Positions 7,650-16,900 of a DNA stretch of 23,418 nt are shown here, piece by piece. Below the pieces are notes generated by a model, which saw nothing but the letters and a program-made list of their open reading frames with translations, ran no database searches and was not told where the DNA came from. The position numbers and the translations under genes are program-made. Source of the DNA: JBEGTT01 sp041179245 (GTDB taxonomy: Bacteria > Pseudomonadota > Gammaproteobacteria > Burkholderiales > Rhodocyclaceae); NCBI GenBank assembly GCA_041179245.1, contig JBEGTT010000248.1, positions 1 through 23,418 on the forward strand. The letters run 5' to 3'. Position 1 is the first letter of the stretch, and every line of letters starts with the position of its first letter.

Positions 7650-9110
7650 TTACTGGCCTGAGCCGATTTCTGATCTGCCGTAATCATCCTTGACTCTCAC
7701 AATGTCGTCTTCACCTAAATAACTTCCCGATTGCACCTCTATGATTTCCAATGGAATGGAACCGGGGTTTGCCAAACGGTGGAATTCGCCTAAGGGAATA
7801 TAGGTTGATTGGTTTTCCGTTAATAGGATGACTTTACCACCACAGGTTATTTCAGCCGTCCCCTTAACGACAATCCAGTGTTCTGCCCGGTGGTGATGTT
7901 TTTGCAGGCTTAGGCTTGCACCGGGTTTAACCTGAATGCGCTTAACCTTGAAACGGTCTGATTCATCAATGCTGTCGTACCATCCCCAAGGCCGGTGGAC
8001 TTTACGGTGAAGGGTGTGTTCTTCCCGGCGAGAGGCTTCTAGCTGGGCGACAATTTTTTTGACATCCTGACTTTGGCTTCGATCTGCAACCAGCACAGCA
8101 TCAGCCGTTTCGACAATAACCAGATTATCAACGCCTACCGTACTCACCAGCCGGGACGTCGCACGCACCAACGAGTTTTTGGTATTGGTTAGCAAAACGT
8201 CGCCGTGCGTCGCATTTCCATCGGCATCCTGCGCGCCGACTTGCCACACGGCATCCCAAGCACCGAGATCATTCCAGCCAGCATCCAGCGACACCATTTT
8301 GATGGGGACAGCTGAATTTGGGCATTGTTCCATCACTGCGTAGTCTACTGATTCACTCGGAATCAACTCGAAGCCAGTTTTGTTTGGTCGAACAAACGGG
8401 GTATCCACCGTTTTTTCAGCCCATGCAAGCGCTGTTGCCTCCGCGATGTTAGGCCTGAATTGGGCAAGCGCCTTTAGCCAGACACTAGCTTTAAGGACAA
8501 ACATGCCACTGTTCCAAGTGTATTCACCACTGGCGAGGTATTTGCTGGCCGTTTCTAGGTCGGGCTTTTCGGCAAATTGGGCGACGGAAAATTCACCATA
8601 TTTGCCTTGTGTTCCGGCTTGTTTGATATAGCCATAACCCGTTTCAGGACGATCCGGGGTAATCCCCAGAATTACAATTGCGCCTGACTCCGCTACGCTA
8701 ATCGCGTTTTGTAGTGCCGTGGTAAAAGCAGGCGCATTGCTCACCGTCTGGTCTGCTGGGGTGACCACCAAAATGGGGTCATCACCATCGGCGGAAGCTT
8801 CTAGCGCAGCTAAGGTTAAGGCTGGGGCCGTATTTCGCCCGACGGGTTCCAAGAGCAAGGTCGCCGATACCGACTTCAGTTCGCGCAGCTGATCTAAGGC
8901 CAGAAAACGATGCGCCTCATTGGTGACGACCAGCGTTTTACCGACACTAATATCTGTGGAGGCAAGGCCATTGAGCCGATCCACGGCTTGCTGAAATAGA
9001 CTCGTATCGCCAGATAAAACCAAAAACTGTTTGGGGAAACCTGCGCGGGATAATGGCCAGAGTCTTGTGCCAGAACCGCCGCACAAAATAACAGGAGTAA
9101 TTTTTCTCAT
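7650..9110 (-). CDS. manC: Mannose-1-phosphate guanylyltransferase / mannose-6-phosphate isomerase
   Basis: This 486-residue bifunctional protein has the usual length. The N-terminal guanylyltransferase half has the signature CGGSGTRLWPLSRAGFPKQF, then GRNTAPAL and QFAEKPD. The C-terminal cupin, a type II phosphomannose isomerase, begins at HRPWGWY and has the metal-binding LQKHHHRAEHWIVVKGTA. It makes mannose-6-phosphate from fructose-6-phosphate and GDP-mannose from mannose-1-phosphate and GTP. The phosphomannomutase (manB) that would link the two steps is not in the window. Its ATG overlaps the stop of the upstream TPR glycosyltransferase as ATGA (9107-9110), so translation is probably coupled. 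gmd follows directly and uses the product. Confidence 0.96.
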   Translation of the reverse strand: MRKITPVILCGGSGTRLWPLSRAGFPKQFLVLSGDTSLFQQAVDRLNGLASTDISVGKTLVVTNEAHRFLALDQLRELKSVSATLLLEPVGRNTAPALTLAALEASADGDDPILVVTPADQTVSNAPAFTTALQNAISVAESGAIVILGITPDRPETGYGYIKQAGTQGKYGEFSVAQFAEKPDLETASKYLASGEYTWNSGMFVLKASVWLKALAQFRPNIAEATALAWAEKTVDTPFVRPNKTGFELIPSESVDYAVMEQCPNSAVPIKMVSLDAGWNDLGAWDAVWQVGAQDADGNATHGDVLLTNTKNSLVRATSRLVSTVGVDNLVIVETADAVLVADRSQSQDVKKIVAQLEASRREEHTLHRKVHRPWGWYDSIDESDRFKVKRIQVKPGASLSLQKHHHRAEHWIVVKGTAEITCGGKVILLTENQSTYIPLGEFHRLANPGSIPLEIIEVQSGSYLGEDDIVRVKDDYGRSEIGSGQ

Positions 9111-10543
9111 GGCTGATGCCCAAAGTCTATGTTCATGGTCGTCATTCTATCGCCCTCATACCACGCTTCGCCCCGATGATTTGTACCCCATCGCCAGTCA
9201 CCCTCTGGCCTTTGTAATAGGGTGATGGGTTTCCCCAGTGCGCCGGCTAGATGAACGATGGCGGTGTCAATACTGACCAAACCTTCGGCGGCCTTCAGGA
9301 TGTTGGCCGTCGCATTGAAATCTTTCAGTAGGGGAGAAAAATCAATAATGCCCAATTCAACCAACTCAGCCGTTTCTTTGGGTGTTGGGTCCTTTTGCAG
9401 ACTAACTATCGTTGAACACGGGGTATTTTGGAGGGTCGGGAGAATATCTCGAATTTGGAGTGACCGTGTCGCTAGCCCTTGGCCTTTCTGGTTGCCACGC
9501 CACGTAATCGCTAGAAAGGGTTTGGGAAGATTATTCAAATTTTCCACCAGAGCCGGGTCGCAATTTTTAACTGACGGGTGAAGGTAAGGAAATATTTTGG
9601 GCGGTTGTGGAGCAATTTCCAGCAAAACGCGAGGAAGCGATGCGATGGGCAAACAAGAGTCCCCCTCCTGAGCCGCTAATTGATGGTTGACCGCAATGTT
9701 GGGGAAGCTGGACTGCATGAGCGTGACCAAGGCGGGATGTGTCACATAGCTAATGTGGTCAGCGAACGGCGTTAAGCGTGCCAAGTAGCGGGCAAACATC
9801 AGATTGTCGCCAAAGCCCTGTTCACTGAGGATATGCAGCGTTTTACCCGCCGGGATTTTCTGTCCAGTCCACAGAGAGCAACCGTTGGGAATGCGTGCTT
9901 CCAATTCGCCCGGGAGCCAGCGGGCTTCGTAGGCGTTCCAACCCTTTGTCCATTCTCCCTTACGCAACGCGACCAGCCCAAACGCAAAGCGGGTTTCACG
10001 GTCGTCGGGGAAGCGTTGGCAAGCCTCGGTGAGAATGTTGAATCCTTCTTCTACATGGCCGGCAGCGACTAACGCTTGCCCTAGATCACGCCAACTGGCA
10101 GGGTGGCCCGGATAAAGATTGATCGTTTCTGCATGAAGTCGGGCTGCCTCGGTAAATCGCCACGTTTGGTACAGCAGGCACCCCAGATTCTGACGACAGG
10201 GAAGGTGCTGCGGATGGTGGGCAAGTCCGTTTCGATACAGCTGTTCTGCTTTACCTACCTTACCTTGCCGTTGCGCCATATCCGCCAACGAGAAAAGCAA
10301 ATCCGGTTGATTGGGCCACTGGCTTAAGGCGTGCTGAAGCACCATTTCGGCTTCCGTAAAGCGTTGGCTAAAGGTGAGGGCGATACCTAATCCCAGATTG
10401 AGGGATAAAACGTTCGGGTGCGAACCAATCAAGCGGGTGTACGCCGTCACCGCTTTGTTTAATTCTCCTTGTTCTAGCCATTGGCGTGCTTGTGCAATGT
10501 TGCCCTCAAGTTCAGCGTCAAGCATGTTGCCAGCAAGTTTCAT
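9107..10543 (-). CDS. TPR-repeat protein with C-terminal glycosyltransferase-like domain
   Basis: With the start chosen here the protein has 478 residues. Residues 10-205 form about five TPR units, seen as repeating patterns such as GELNKAVTAYTRLIGSHP and WRFTEAARLHAETINLYP. The C-terminal half resembles the GT9-like, heptosyltransferase-type domain often joined to TPRs: SEQGFGDNLMFARY (240-253), ITWRGN, and SIDTAIVHLAGALGKP (424-439). It probably transfers a sugar in the cytoplasm, with the TPRs binding the acceptor; acceptor and sugar are unknown. Starts at GTG 10561, ATG 10543 and ATG 10525 are all in frame and all overlap the end of the GT41 gene. I chose 10543 because GGA lies about ten bases upstream, but this is uncertain. 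The 3' end overlaps manC by ATGA. Confidence 0.8.
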   Translation of the reverse strand: MKLAGNMLDAELEGNIAQARQWLEQGELNKAVTAYTRLIGSHPNVLSLNLGLGIALTFSQRFTEAEMVLQHALSQWPNQPDLLFSLADMAQRQGKVGKAEQLYRNGLAHHPQHLPCRQNLGCLLYQTWRFTEAARLHAETINLYPGHPASWRDLGQALVAAGHVEEGFNILTEACQRFPDDRETRFAFGLVALRKGEWTKGWNAYEARWLPGELEARIPNGCSLWTGQKIPAGKTLHILSEQGFGDNLMFARYLARLTPFADHISYVTHPALVTLMQSSFPNIAVNHQLAAQEGDSCLPIASLPRVLLEIAPQPPKIFPYLHPSVKNCDPALVENLNNLPKPFLAITWRGNQKGQGLATRSLQIRDILPTLQNTPCSTIVSLQKDPTPKETAELVELGIIDFSPLLKDFNATANILKAAEGLVSIDTAIVHLAGALGKPITLLQRPEGDWRWGTNHRGEAWYEGDRMTTMNIDFGHQP

Positions 10544-12014
10544 AGAGTTGTTCCAGTGCACGGGTGTGACCGGTGTAGTCCAGCAGAGGGCTACGTGCTA
10601 AGTGTTGCCGTTGTTCGGCGCGTAGGGTACTCAGTTGTGTCGGGTTGCTGGCGAGTTCTGTGATTTTGGTGAGATAGCTATCGACATCGTGGGCCACCCA
10701 TTCTGGGCGGTTTGCCGCGTGGAGAATGGCGGCAGCAGCCCGTTCGCTAGGTAGCTTCCCCGCTAGGGTAATAACGGGTAAGCCCATCCAAAGGGCTTGG
10801 GCGGTGGTGACGCCGCCACTGAGGGGAAAAGGCTCCAACGCAATATCTAGCGTTTTGCCGAGCTGTAAAAAATCTGCCAATGATTGCCGGGGCAACAAGG
10901 TTGTTCGATCAAGCGGTAACCCAAGACGTTCTAGCCGTTGGGTTAAAACGTATTGTGTGGACGCACTTGCGGTGGGGGCATGCGGGCCAACCAGTGTCAG
11001 GCGGGCAGACGGCAATCGTTGCAGCAAATTGGCCCAGCTTGCCAAGGTGGCATCCGAGATTTTTTGGGCATTGTTTAATGAACCGAAGGTGATGAAACCG
11101 TTTTGTAGGCAGGGTGGTTGAACAACTTCCGGAGCTTGGGGGGGGGGGTGAAAACAGGCAAAGCTGGGGAGTCGATACAGTGTCTCGGTCGAAAAGGCTT
11201 CATTGCCCGGCGGGTCCATTGACGCATCGGTGATCCGTCCGTCAAGGGAGTTCATGCCTGTGGTGCCGTTGTAGCCATACCAAGTGAGCTGCACGGCAGC
11301 AGGTTGGCGAGCCAGAGCGAGCAAGCGATTACCCTCGGTGTGTCCTGATAGGTCGACCAAAATATCAATGCCGCGTTTTTTAATCAAATCGGCAACCGCT
11401 TGGTCCGAAAGTCCCTGAATGTCGTTCCAGAAATCAAACTGCGGGCGAATCTCGGAAGTGCGGGCATCCGGCTGTCCATTACTGAAAGCGATAATCGAAA
11501 AACGCTCGCGGTGATGGTTGGCTAGAACCGGCGCAAAAAAATCCATGATGGCGTGCTGGCGAAAATCCGCTGAAAGATAGCCCACTCGCAACTTGTCACC
11601 GGCAGTTCGTCGATTGAGCGGTGGGCGATGTTTCGGGCGTAGCGGTTCAGCGAATCGTTTGGCCCAGTTTTGGTAGGCTGTCATAACCTTGTTGGGTTCA
11701 AGGCCAGCAGCAGAGCAAAGATAAGCGTAAGCCGAAAATAGGCGTTGGTCTTGTGGATTACGCGAGATCGCTTGTTCAAGGGCAATCAGGGCGCTGGGGG
11801 TGTCGCCCATTTGTTGGAGGGCAATCGCTTCCCCATAAAAGGCATCGGACAATCGCGGGTTAATCTGCTGGGCCGCCTTGAACGTATCGAGGGCTTCCTG
11901 TGTTTCAAAAATCTTCAGGTACAAAAACCCCACTTGGCACCAGAGCTGGGCATTTTGCGGTTGCGTGGTTAGCGCTTGCAGGGTGGCAGCAAGCTGGGTG
12001 AGCGGGTTGTTCAT
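10518..12014 (-). CDS. TPR protein with GT41 O-GlcNAc-transferase-like (SPINDLY-type) domain
   Basis: This 498-residue protein has two or three TPR units in residues 20-115, then a GT41 catalytic region from about 140 to the end. Markers are LRVGYLSADFRQH (142-154), DLSGHTEGNRLLALARQPAAV, TWYGYNGTTGM, ITFGSLNNAQK (308-318), a DIALEPFPLSGG segment near 390-401, and ALWMGLPVITLAG. His154 and Lys318 line up with His498 and Lys842 of human OGT. GT41 enzymes add a sugar to Ser/Thr of proteins; bacterial members can glycosylate flagellin or adhesins. The target here is unknown. ATG 12014 overlaps the stop of the upstream cyclase gene as ATGA, which favours it over GTG 12026. An 11-base G/C homopolymer (11138-11148) lies inside the frame at His289-Pro292. 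Confidence 0.88.
   Translation of the reverse strand: MNNPLTQLAATLQALTTQPQNAQLWCQVGFLYLKIFETQEALDTFKAAQQINPRLSDAFYGEAIALQQMGDTPSALIALEQAISRNPQDQRLFSAYAYLCSAAGLEPNKVMTAYQNWAKRFAEPLRPKHRPPLNRRTAGDKLRVGYLSADFRQHAIMDFFAPVLANHHRERFSIIAFSNGQPDARTSEIRPQFDFWNDIQGLSDQAVADLIKKRGIDILVDLSGHTEGNRLLALARQPAAVQLTWYGYNGTTGMNSLDGRITDASMDPPGNEAFSTETLYRLPSFACFHPPPQAPEVVQPPCLQNGFITFGSLNNAQKISDATLASWANLLQRLPSARLTLVGPHAPTASASTQYVLTQRLERLGLPLDRTTLLPRQSLADFLQLGKTLDIALEPFPLSGGVTTAQALWMGLPVITLAGKLPSERAAAAILHAANRPEWVAHDVDSYLTKITELASNPTQLSTLRAEQRQHLARSPLLDYTGHTRALEQLYETCWQHA
11138..11148. repeat. Eleven-base poly-G (poly-C on coding strand) tract inside the GT41 gene
   Basis: Eleven consecutive G on the plus strand give His289 followed by three prolines in the minus-strand protein. 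The frame is intact with 11 bases; one base more or less would break it in mid catalytic domain. It is the longest G or C run I saw in the window. Confidence 0.95.
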
Positions 12015-13798
12015 CCGGCAAGACACACTCGGTTTTTGCCCGTTTGTTTGGCTTGGTACATCGCGGTGTCGGCTCGTTTAATGGCGGATTGCTGGGTGTC
12101 GCCTAGTTGAACTTGGGCAATGCCGGCACTGAAGGTGATCAGCGTTTTATGGTGTTCGTAGAGGAAGATTCGGCGGGTTAATTCCCGTTGCAGGCGAATC
12201 AAAACGTGGTGGCCTTCATCTAGTGCGGTATCCGGCAGCAACAATATAAATTCTTCGCCACCAAATCGGGCGACTGAATCTTCTGGCCGCAGGGTTTCGC
12301 GAATGACGTTCGATAAATGCACTAAGGCGGCATCACCAGCCTCATGTCCCAAGGAGTCATTGAGTTTTTTGAAGTTATCAATGTCCAGTAAGGCAACACT
12401 GAGTGGTGTGCCTCGTCGGTCAGCGCGCTTAAGCTCCTTAGCGAAAATTTCTTCAACGCCTCGCCGATTCAAAACACCGGTGAGATGGTCAAAACGAACC
12501 AAGTTGCTAGCAGCGGCCAGTTCGCCTTCCAGTGTACGAATTTTGCCGTCAGCTTCTTTCGCCCGATGTTGTGCACTCCGTAATTCATCCCGCGAGCGCT
12601 GGGCATTGAGCTGGATGACACGGGTTTCGTTCATCACTTCCGCAATAACATCTTCCAGATCGTTAATGCTTTTTGCTTGGCTTATTTTGGTAGCGCAGAG
12701 TCCGATCTTGTCGTGGTAATCCGAGGTGGCATCAGCGAAATTGGCCAGTTGGTCGACAAACCCAGCCAGCATGGACTTCAGCGCTTCCTGGGCTTCGCTT
12801 AGCCGGTTTTTGAGCTGGCTCTGCTTAAAAATCACGTCCTTCATGCGCCGCTCGGCGTCTTCCAGCGCACGTTGGGAAAGCGGGCGGCCAATGATTTCTT
12901 TGACCATGCCCACTTGTCCTTTGAGCCATCGATCATCTAGCACCAGTTCGTCGACATTATCTAGAACCAAGTGCAGCAGCGTGAGTAGCCCAGCACGAAG
13001 TTCGGCGTTGTCTTCAGCGAGCAATTCCAAGCGAAAGGCAAATTTCCGTAGGCGATCATTCAGCGTTTTCCAGACGTTAGCTGAGTTAGCCTTCTGGATT
13101 TCCACGGCAATCTGGGCAGATTCTTCCAGTAAATGGGGAATGTCGTTGAGTAAGGGGGGAACCACGGTTTGTAGCGTGTAGACAAAAAGGTTACGGCTGT
13201 TCTCAGTGCCGTGTAAGACCTCCGTGGGCGGCTCTTTACCTTCTTTGGCTTCTTTCGTTTCGGACGCCAGATGAGACGATAGTTCAATGGTGTCCCCCTG
13301 CTCTTGCCCCCAGTAGCGAATGACATTGTTCAGCCGTGTGTAGAGCGCGTCTGGGTTGCCGCCAATCCGCAGTGCGTTTTCCAGTGATTCCCGTTTCTTG
13401 GCTGTGGTGGTGCCAGCTTGCCGCATTTCCCATTGGCGAATCAGTTCACCGATCAAGTCGGCCCAAGGAATTTGCTGAACATTAACCAGCCCGGTGACAA
13501 AACCGACTAAGTGCGTTCTGAAAGCATCCCAGTTTTGCTCCTTGATGGCGGTATCTAGTTCCCGGCTCAAGCGCAACTGTTCCGGGGTTAGGCGAGGCAA
13601 GCTGACTAGCAAGTTGCGCAATGGTTTTTCGGGGAACGGTTCTATTTTCTGTGTCGTGCCCGCAATTTCATCGAACACCTTTTGATAGTTTTCCGGGGTC
13701 GGGACAATGCGCCGAGTAATCAGGGTACGGAAAGTTTCGCGGGCAATTTCGCTGGGGTTGGTAGGGTTATTGGGGGCTGGCATGGTCTTTGGATTCAT
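12011..13798 (-). CDS. Diguanylate cyclase with uncharacterised N-terminal helical region
   Basis: This 595-residue soluble protein ends in a complete GGDEF domain (about 435-593). It has FDHLTGVLNRRG, the metal-binding LLDIDNFKKLND, and the active-site GGEEF at 513-517. The inhibitory-site RxxD (Arg504-Asp507) lies the standard five residues before it. It should make c-di-GMP from two GTP, with product inhibition. Residues 20-300 form no domain I recognise, starting with a segment around RRIVPTPENYQKVFDEIAG. Residues 305-430 look coiled-coil and probably drive dimerisation. There are no membrane segments. The stop overlaps the ATG of the GT41 gene (ATGA), making this the first gene of the glycosylation operon. 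ATG 13798 and ATG 13783 are both possible starts, and both have weak ribosome sites. Confidence 0.9.
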   Translation of the reverse strand: MNPKTMPAPNNPTNPSEIARETFRTLITRRIVPTPENYQKVFDEIAGTTQKIEPFPEKPLRNLLVSLPRLTPEQLRLSRELDTAIKEQNWDAFRTHLVGFVTGLVNVQQIPWADLIGELIRQWEMRQAGTTTAKKRESLENALRIGGNPDALYTRLNNVIRYWGQEQGDTIELSSHLASETKEAKEGKEPPTEVLHGTENSRNLFVYTLQTVVPPLLNDIPHLLEESAQIAVEIQKANSANVWKTLNDRLRKFAFRLELLAEDNAELRAGLLTLLHLVLDNVDELVLDDRWLKGQVGMVKEIIGRPLSQRALEDAERRMKDVIFKQSQLKNRLSEAQEALKSMLAGFVDQLANFADATSDYHDKIGLCATKISQAKSINDLEDVIAEVMNETRVIQLNAQRSRDELRSAQHRAKEADGKIRTLEGELAAASNLVRFDHLTGVLNRRGVEEIFAKELKRADRRGTPLSVALLDIDNFKKLNDSLGHEAGDAALVHLSNVIRETLRPEDSVARFGGEEFILLLPDTALDEGHHVLIRLQRELTRRIFLYEHHKTLITFSAGIAQVQLGDTQQSAIKRADTAMYQAKQTGKNRVCLAG

Positions 13799-13937
13799 TT
13801 TGAGGCATATGGCTTATTGTAAAAGCTATTCCGTGACTTAGCTTGGAGATTGACTTAGTTCAAGTGTGGGGTGCGTTAGTGGGCGTAAAATGGTGAGTTA
13901 GTATTTTTTCTTGTTCTAGCCTTCACCGAGTTGCTCA
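13799..13937. promoter_or_regulatory. Divergent promoter region between two c-di-GMP genes
   Basis: This 139-base gap separates two divergent genes. On the minus strand TACAAT (13820-13815) could be a -10 element for the cyclase operon, though no good -35 is spaced to it and the leader would be about ten bases. On the plus strand TTGACT (13850-13855) is a fair -35, but the best -10 behind it is poor. No strong hairpin or palindrome was seen. Confidence 0.35.
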
Positions 13938-16900
13938 ATGCCAACTGTTTCAGACCTGATGACTTACCACGCGGACCGCGTCCCCCTGAATGCGACGCTA
14001 GGTCAGGCCGCGAGCCTGATGGTTGAGGTGGGGATTTCATCAGTCATCGTGGTCGATGATGGCAAAGTCGTGGGGATTGTCACTGAGCGAGATGTGCTGC
14101 ATGCGATGCGTCAGCACGAAGATACCAGCGTGCCGGTCAGGCAAATTATGACTAGCCCGGTGCATACCGTGGCGGAAACTCAGGATTTTCGCGACGCTTA
14201 CCATGAGGCTGCTCGGCTTGGTATTCGCCATCTGGTCGTGGTCGATGATAAAAATCGCCCGGTTGGTGTGGTCACAGAAACCGATTTCCGTCGCCATATG
14301 GGCTTGGGATTTTTCCAGCAGATGAACAATGTCGCGGCCTTGATGGATCGCGACTTCCCACAGCTTTCTCCGACCGACACACTGCAAAGTGCTTTGCAGG
14401 TTATGGAGCGTAATAAGGCCAGTTGTGTGGTCGTCGTGGAAGACAAAAAACCGTTGGGGATTGTCACTGAGCGGGACGTGGTACGGCTATTTTTGACCAA
14501 TGCGGGCGAAACGCTGTTGTCTGGCTTGATGAGTTTTCCGGTACGCACGGTGCGTCAGGATATGCCCTTGGCCGAAGCTGCCAATATCATGCAGGTGCAA
14601 CGTTTTCGGCATTTGTTGGTGGTTGACGACGAAGGAAATCTAGCTGGATTGTTGAGCGAACATTGCCTAATGCGCTTGCTTGAGCTGGACATGGTTGATG
14701 AGGTATTAGAAGACCGTCTCACGACCGCTGCCGCCAGCGAAGCACGCCTTAAAATGGAACTGGATCTGGCTCAGGCGCTGGCCATTGGTAAAAGTCGGGA
14801 AGTAGTCTTGTCGACCATTCTGGATGTGGCCTTGCGTTTTCCTGAGTTTGAGCAAGGTGGGATTTATTGGCGTGACCGCGAAGGCGGGTATCAGCTCGTT
14901 GTGCAGCAAGGATTTTCTTCCCTTGCGCTGAATGGGGCCGCCTACTTTCCACCTTCATCGCCTCAGGCTCAGATGATACAAGTTGGCCAGATAGCGCAGT
15001 GCACGGGTGATGCCAACGCACCGTGCGTTTCTGTCTCGGATTATTTGTGTAAAGAATTGTGCAGTGGCGGCGATGACTCTTTACTGCTCGTGCCTGTAAA
15101 AATTGACGGGATGGTGAAAGCCTCGCTGATCTTGTTGGGGCACGAAAACGCCAAAATTTCCCAAACCACCTCTTTTGCGATGCAGGCGTTATCCAGCCAG
15201 TTTTCGGCAACCCTTGAGCGCTTGGCTGCACAAGAGGAAACCAACCAGCTTCGGGATAATTTGTCAGGGCTGTTTGAGTCCTTGAACGACATTATTCTGG
15301 CGGTTAATCACGAAGGAATCATTGTTCATCACAATGGAGCGTCCTGCCAATTGTTGGGTTATACCGATGCTGAACTGATGGGAAAATCGGTCAATGCATT
15401 GCATTCGCCGGACCAGGCAGCCCTAGCAGAAGTTTGTTTTAGGCAGGTGGTGGCGGGGGAACGAAACACCTGCCAGATACCCTTTTTGTGTGCCGATGGC
15501 TCGCTACTCAAGACAGAAAGCCGAATGATTTCCGGGTACTGGAATGGTGAGCCGGTCGTTTTTTGTATTGCGCAGGATGTGTCAGAACGTCTCGCCAATG
15601 AAGAGCGGCAGCAATTGGCCGCAAGTGTTTTTGATAATGCTCATGAAGGGATTGTGATTACGGATCCCAAGGGCATGATTGTCGAAGTGAATGCTACCTT
15701 TAGTGAGCTGACCGGCTATGCCCGTGAGGAAGCGGTTGGGAAAGGGTCTGATTTATTGAAATCAGGTCATCACAAACCAGATTTCTATCAAGCGATGTGG
15801 GAAACCATTGCCAAAATGGGCTATTGGCGTGGGGAGATTTGGAATCGCAAGAAATCGGGTGAAATCATCGTAGAAATGCTGACGATTTCCGCAGTTAAGG
15901 CCAAGAGTGGGGAGCTGACCCATTACGTCGGAATTTTCTCGGACATCACGCCCCTGAAAGAACACCAGCAACGCTTGGAACAACTAGCGCATTTTGATGC
16001 GCTGACGCAATTGCCTAATCGGATGTTGTTAAGTGATCGTTTGCAGCATGCGATGTCGCAAGCGGAACGCAGTAAAGAGTTGCTGGCGATTTGTTATTTG
16101 GACCTAGATGGGTTTAAGCCGGTCAATGATGAATATGGTCATGCCGTTGGAGATCGTTTATTGATCGAAGTGGCGCAACGCTTGCGTCAGTGTGTGCGAG
16201 CAGGTGATACCGCTGCGCGTTTGGGTGGCGATGAATTTGTTTTGATCTTTTCCGGTCTGAGCAATGCACACGAATGTGACCGAGCCGTCACGCGGGTTCT
16301 CACCAGTTTATCGACACCTTTCCATGTTTCTGGCCATGATCTGTTTTTGTCGGCCAGTATCGGCGTTACCTTATTTCCGCATGATGGATCGGATGCGGAC
16401 ACGCTGTTACGTCATGCCGATCAGGCGATGTACCAGGCCAAACAAGCGGGTCGTAACCGTTATCACATGTTTGATCTGGAAACGGACCGGCGAACGCAGA
16501 CCCGTCGGGTTGAACTGCAACGAATTGCCGAAGGCCTCGAAAATAATGAGTTCATCTTGTATTACCAGCCCAAGGTCAATATGCGCGAAGGGCGGGTATT
16601 GGGCGCAGAAGCGCTGATTCGCTGGCAGCATCCCGAGCAGGGCCTATTGGCACCTGCAGTTTTCCTTCCCTTAATTGAGGGGACGGAAATGGACATCCTG
16701 ATTGGGCAATGGGTCATGCGAACGGCGGTGACCCAACTTGAAACATGGCACCGACAAGGGCTTGAAACCACGGTGAGTATTAATATTTCTGGCCCCCATC
16801 TGCAAACTCCAGATTTCGTCGATTACTTGGTTGAAGTATTGGCGCAGCACCCGGATGTCCCCCCGGGATGTCTGGAGTTGGAAGTGCTGGAAACGGCTGC

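Noticed and set aside
11138..11148. Sequencing error or frameshift at the poly-G tract
   Set aside because: With 11 bases the GT41 frame is continuous and conserved motifs on both sides are in the same frame.
12303..13181. Two long plus-strand frames opposite the diguanylate cyclase
   Set aside because: Their Ser/Arg-rich translations show no domain, and they lie wholly antisense to a gene with clear GGDEF motifs, so they are shadows of its codon pattern.
14749..15231. A 160-residue minus-strand frame opposite the GGDEF-EAL gene
   Set aside because: Its low-complexity composition and lack of motifs or ribosome site mark it as a shadow of the real gene on the plus strand.
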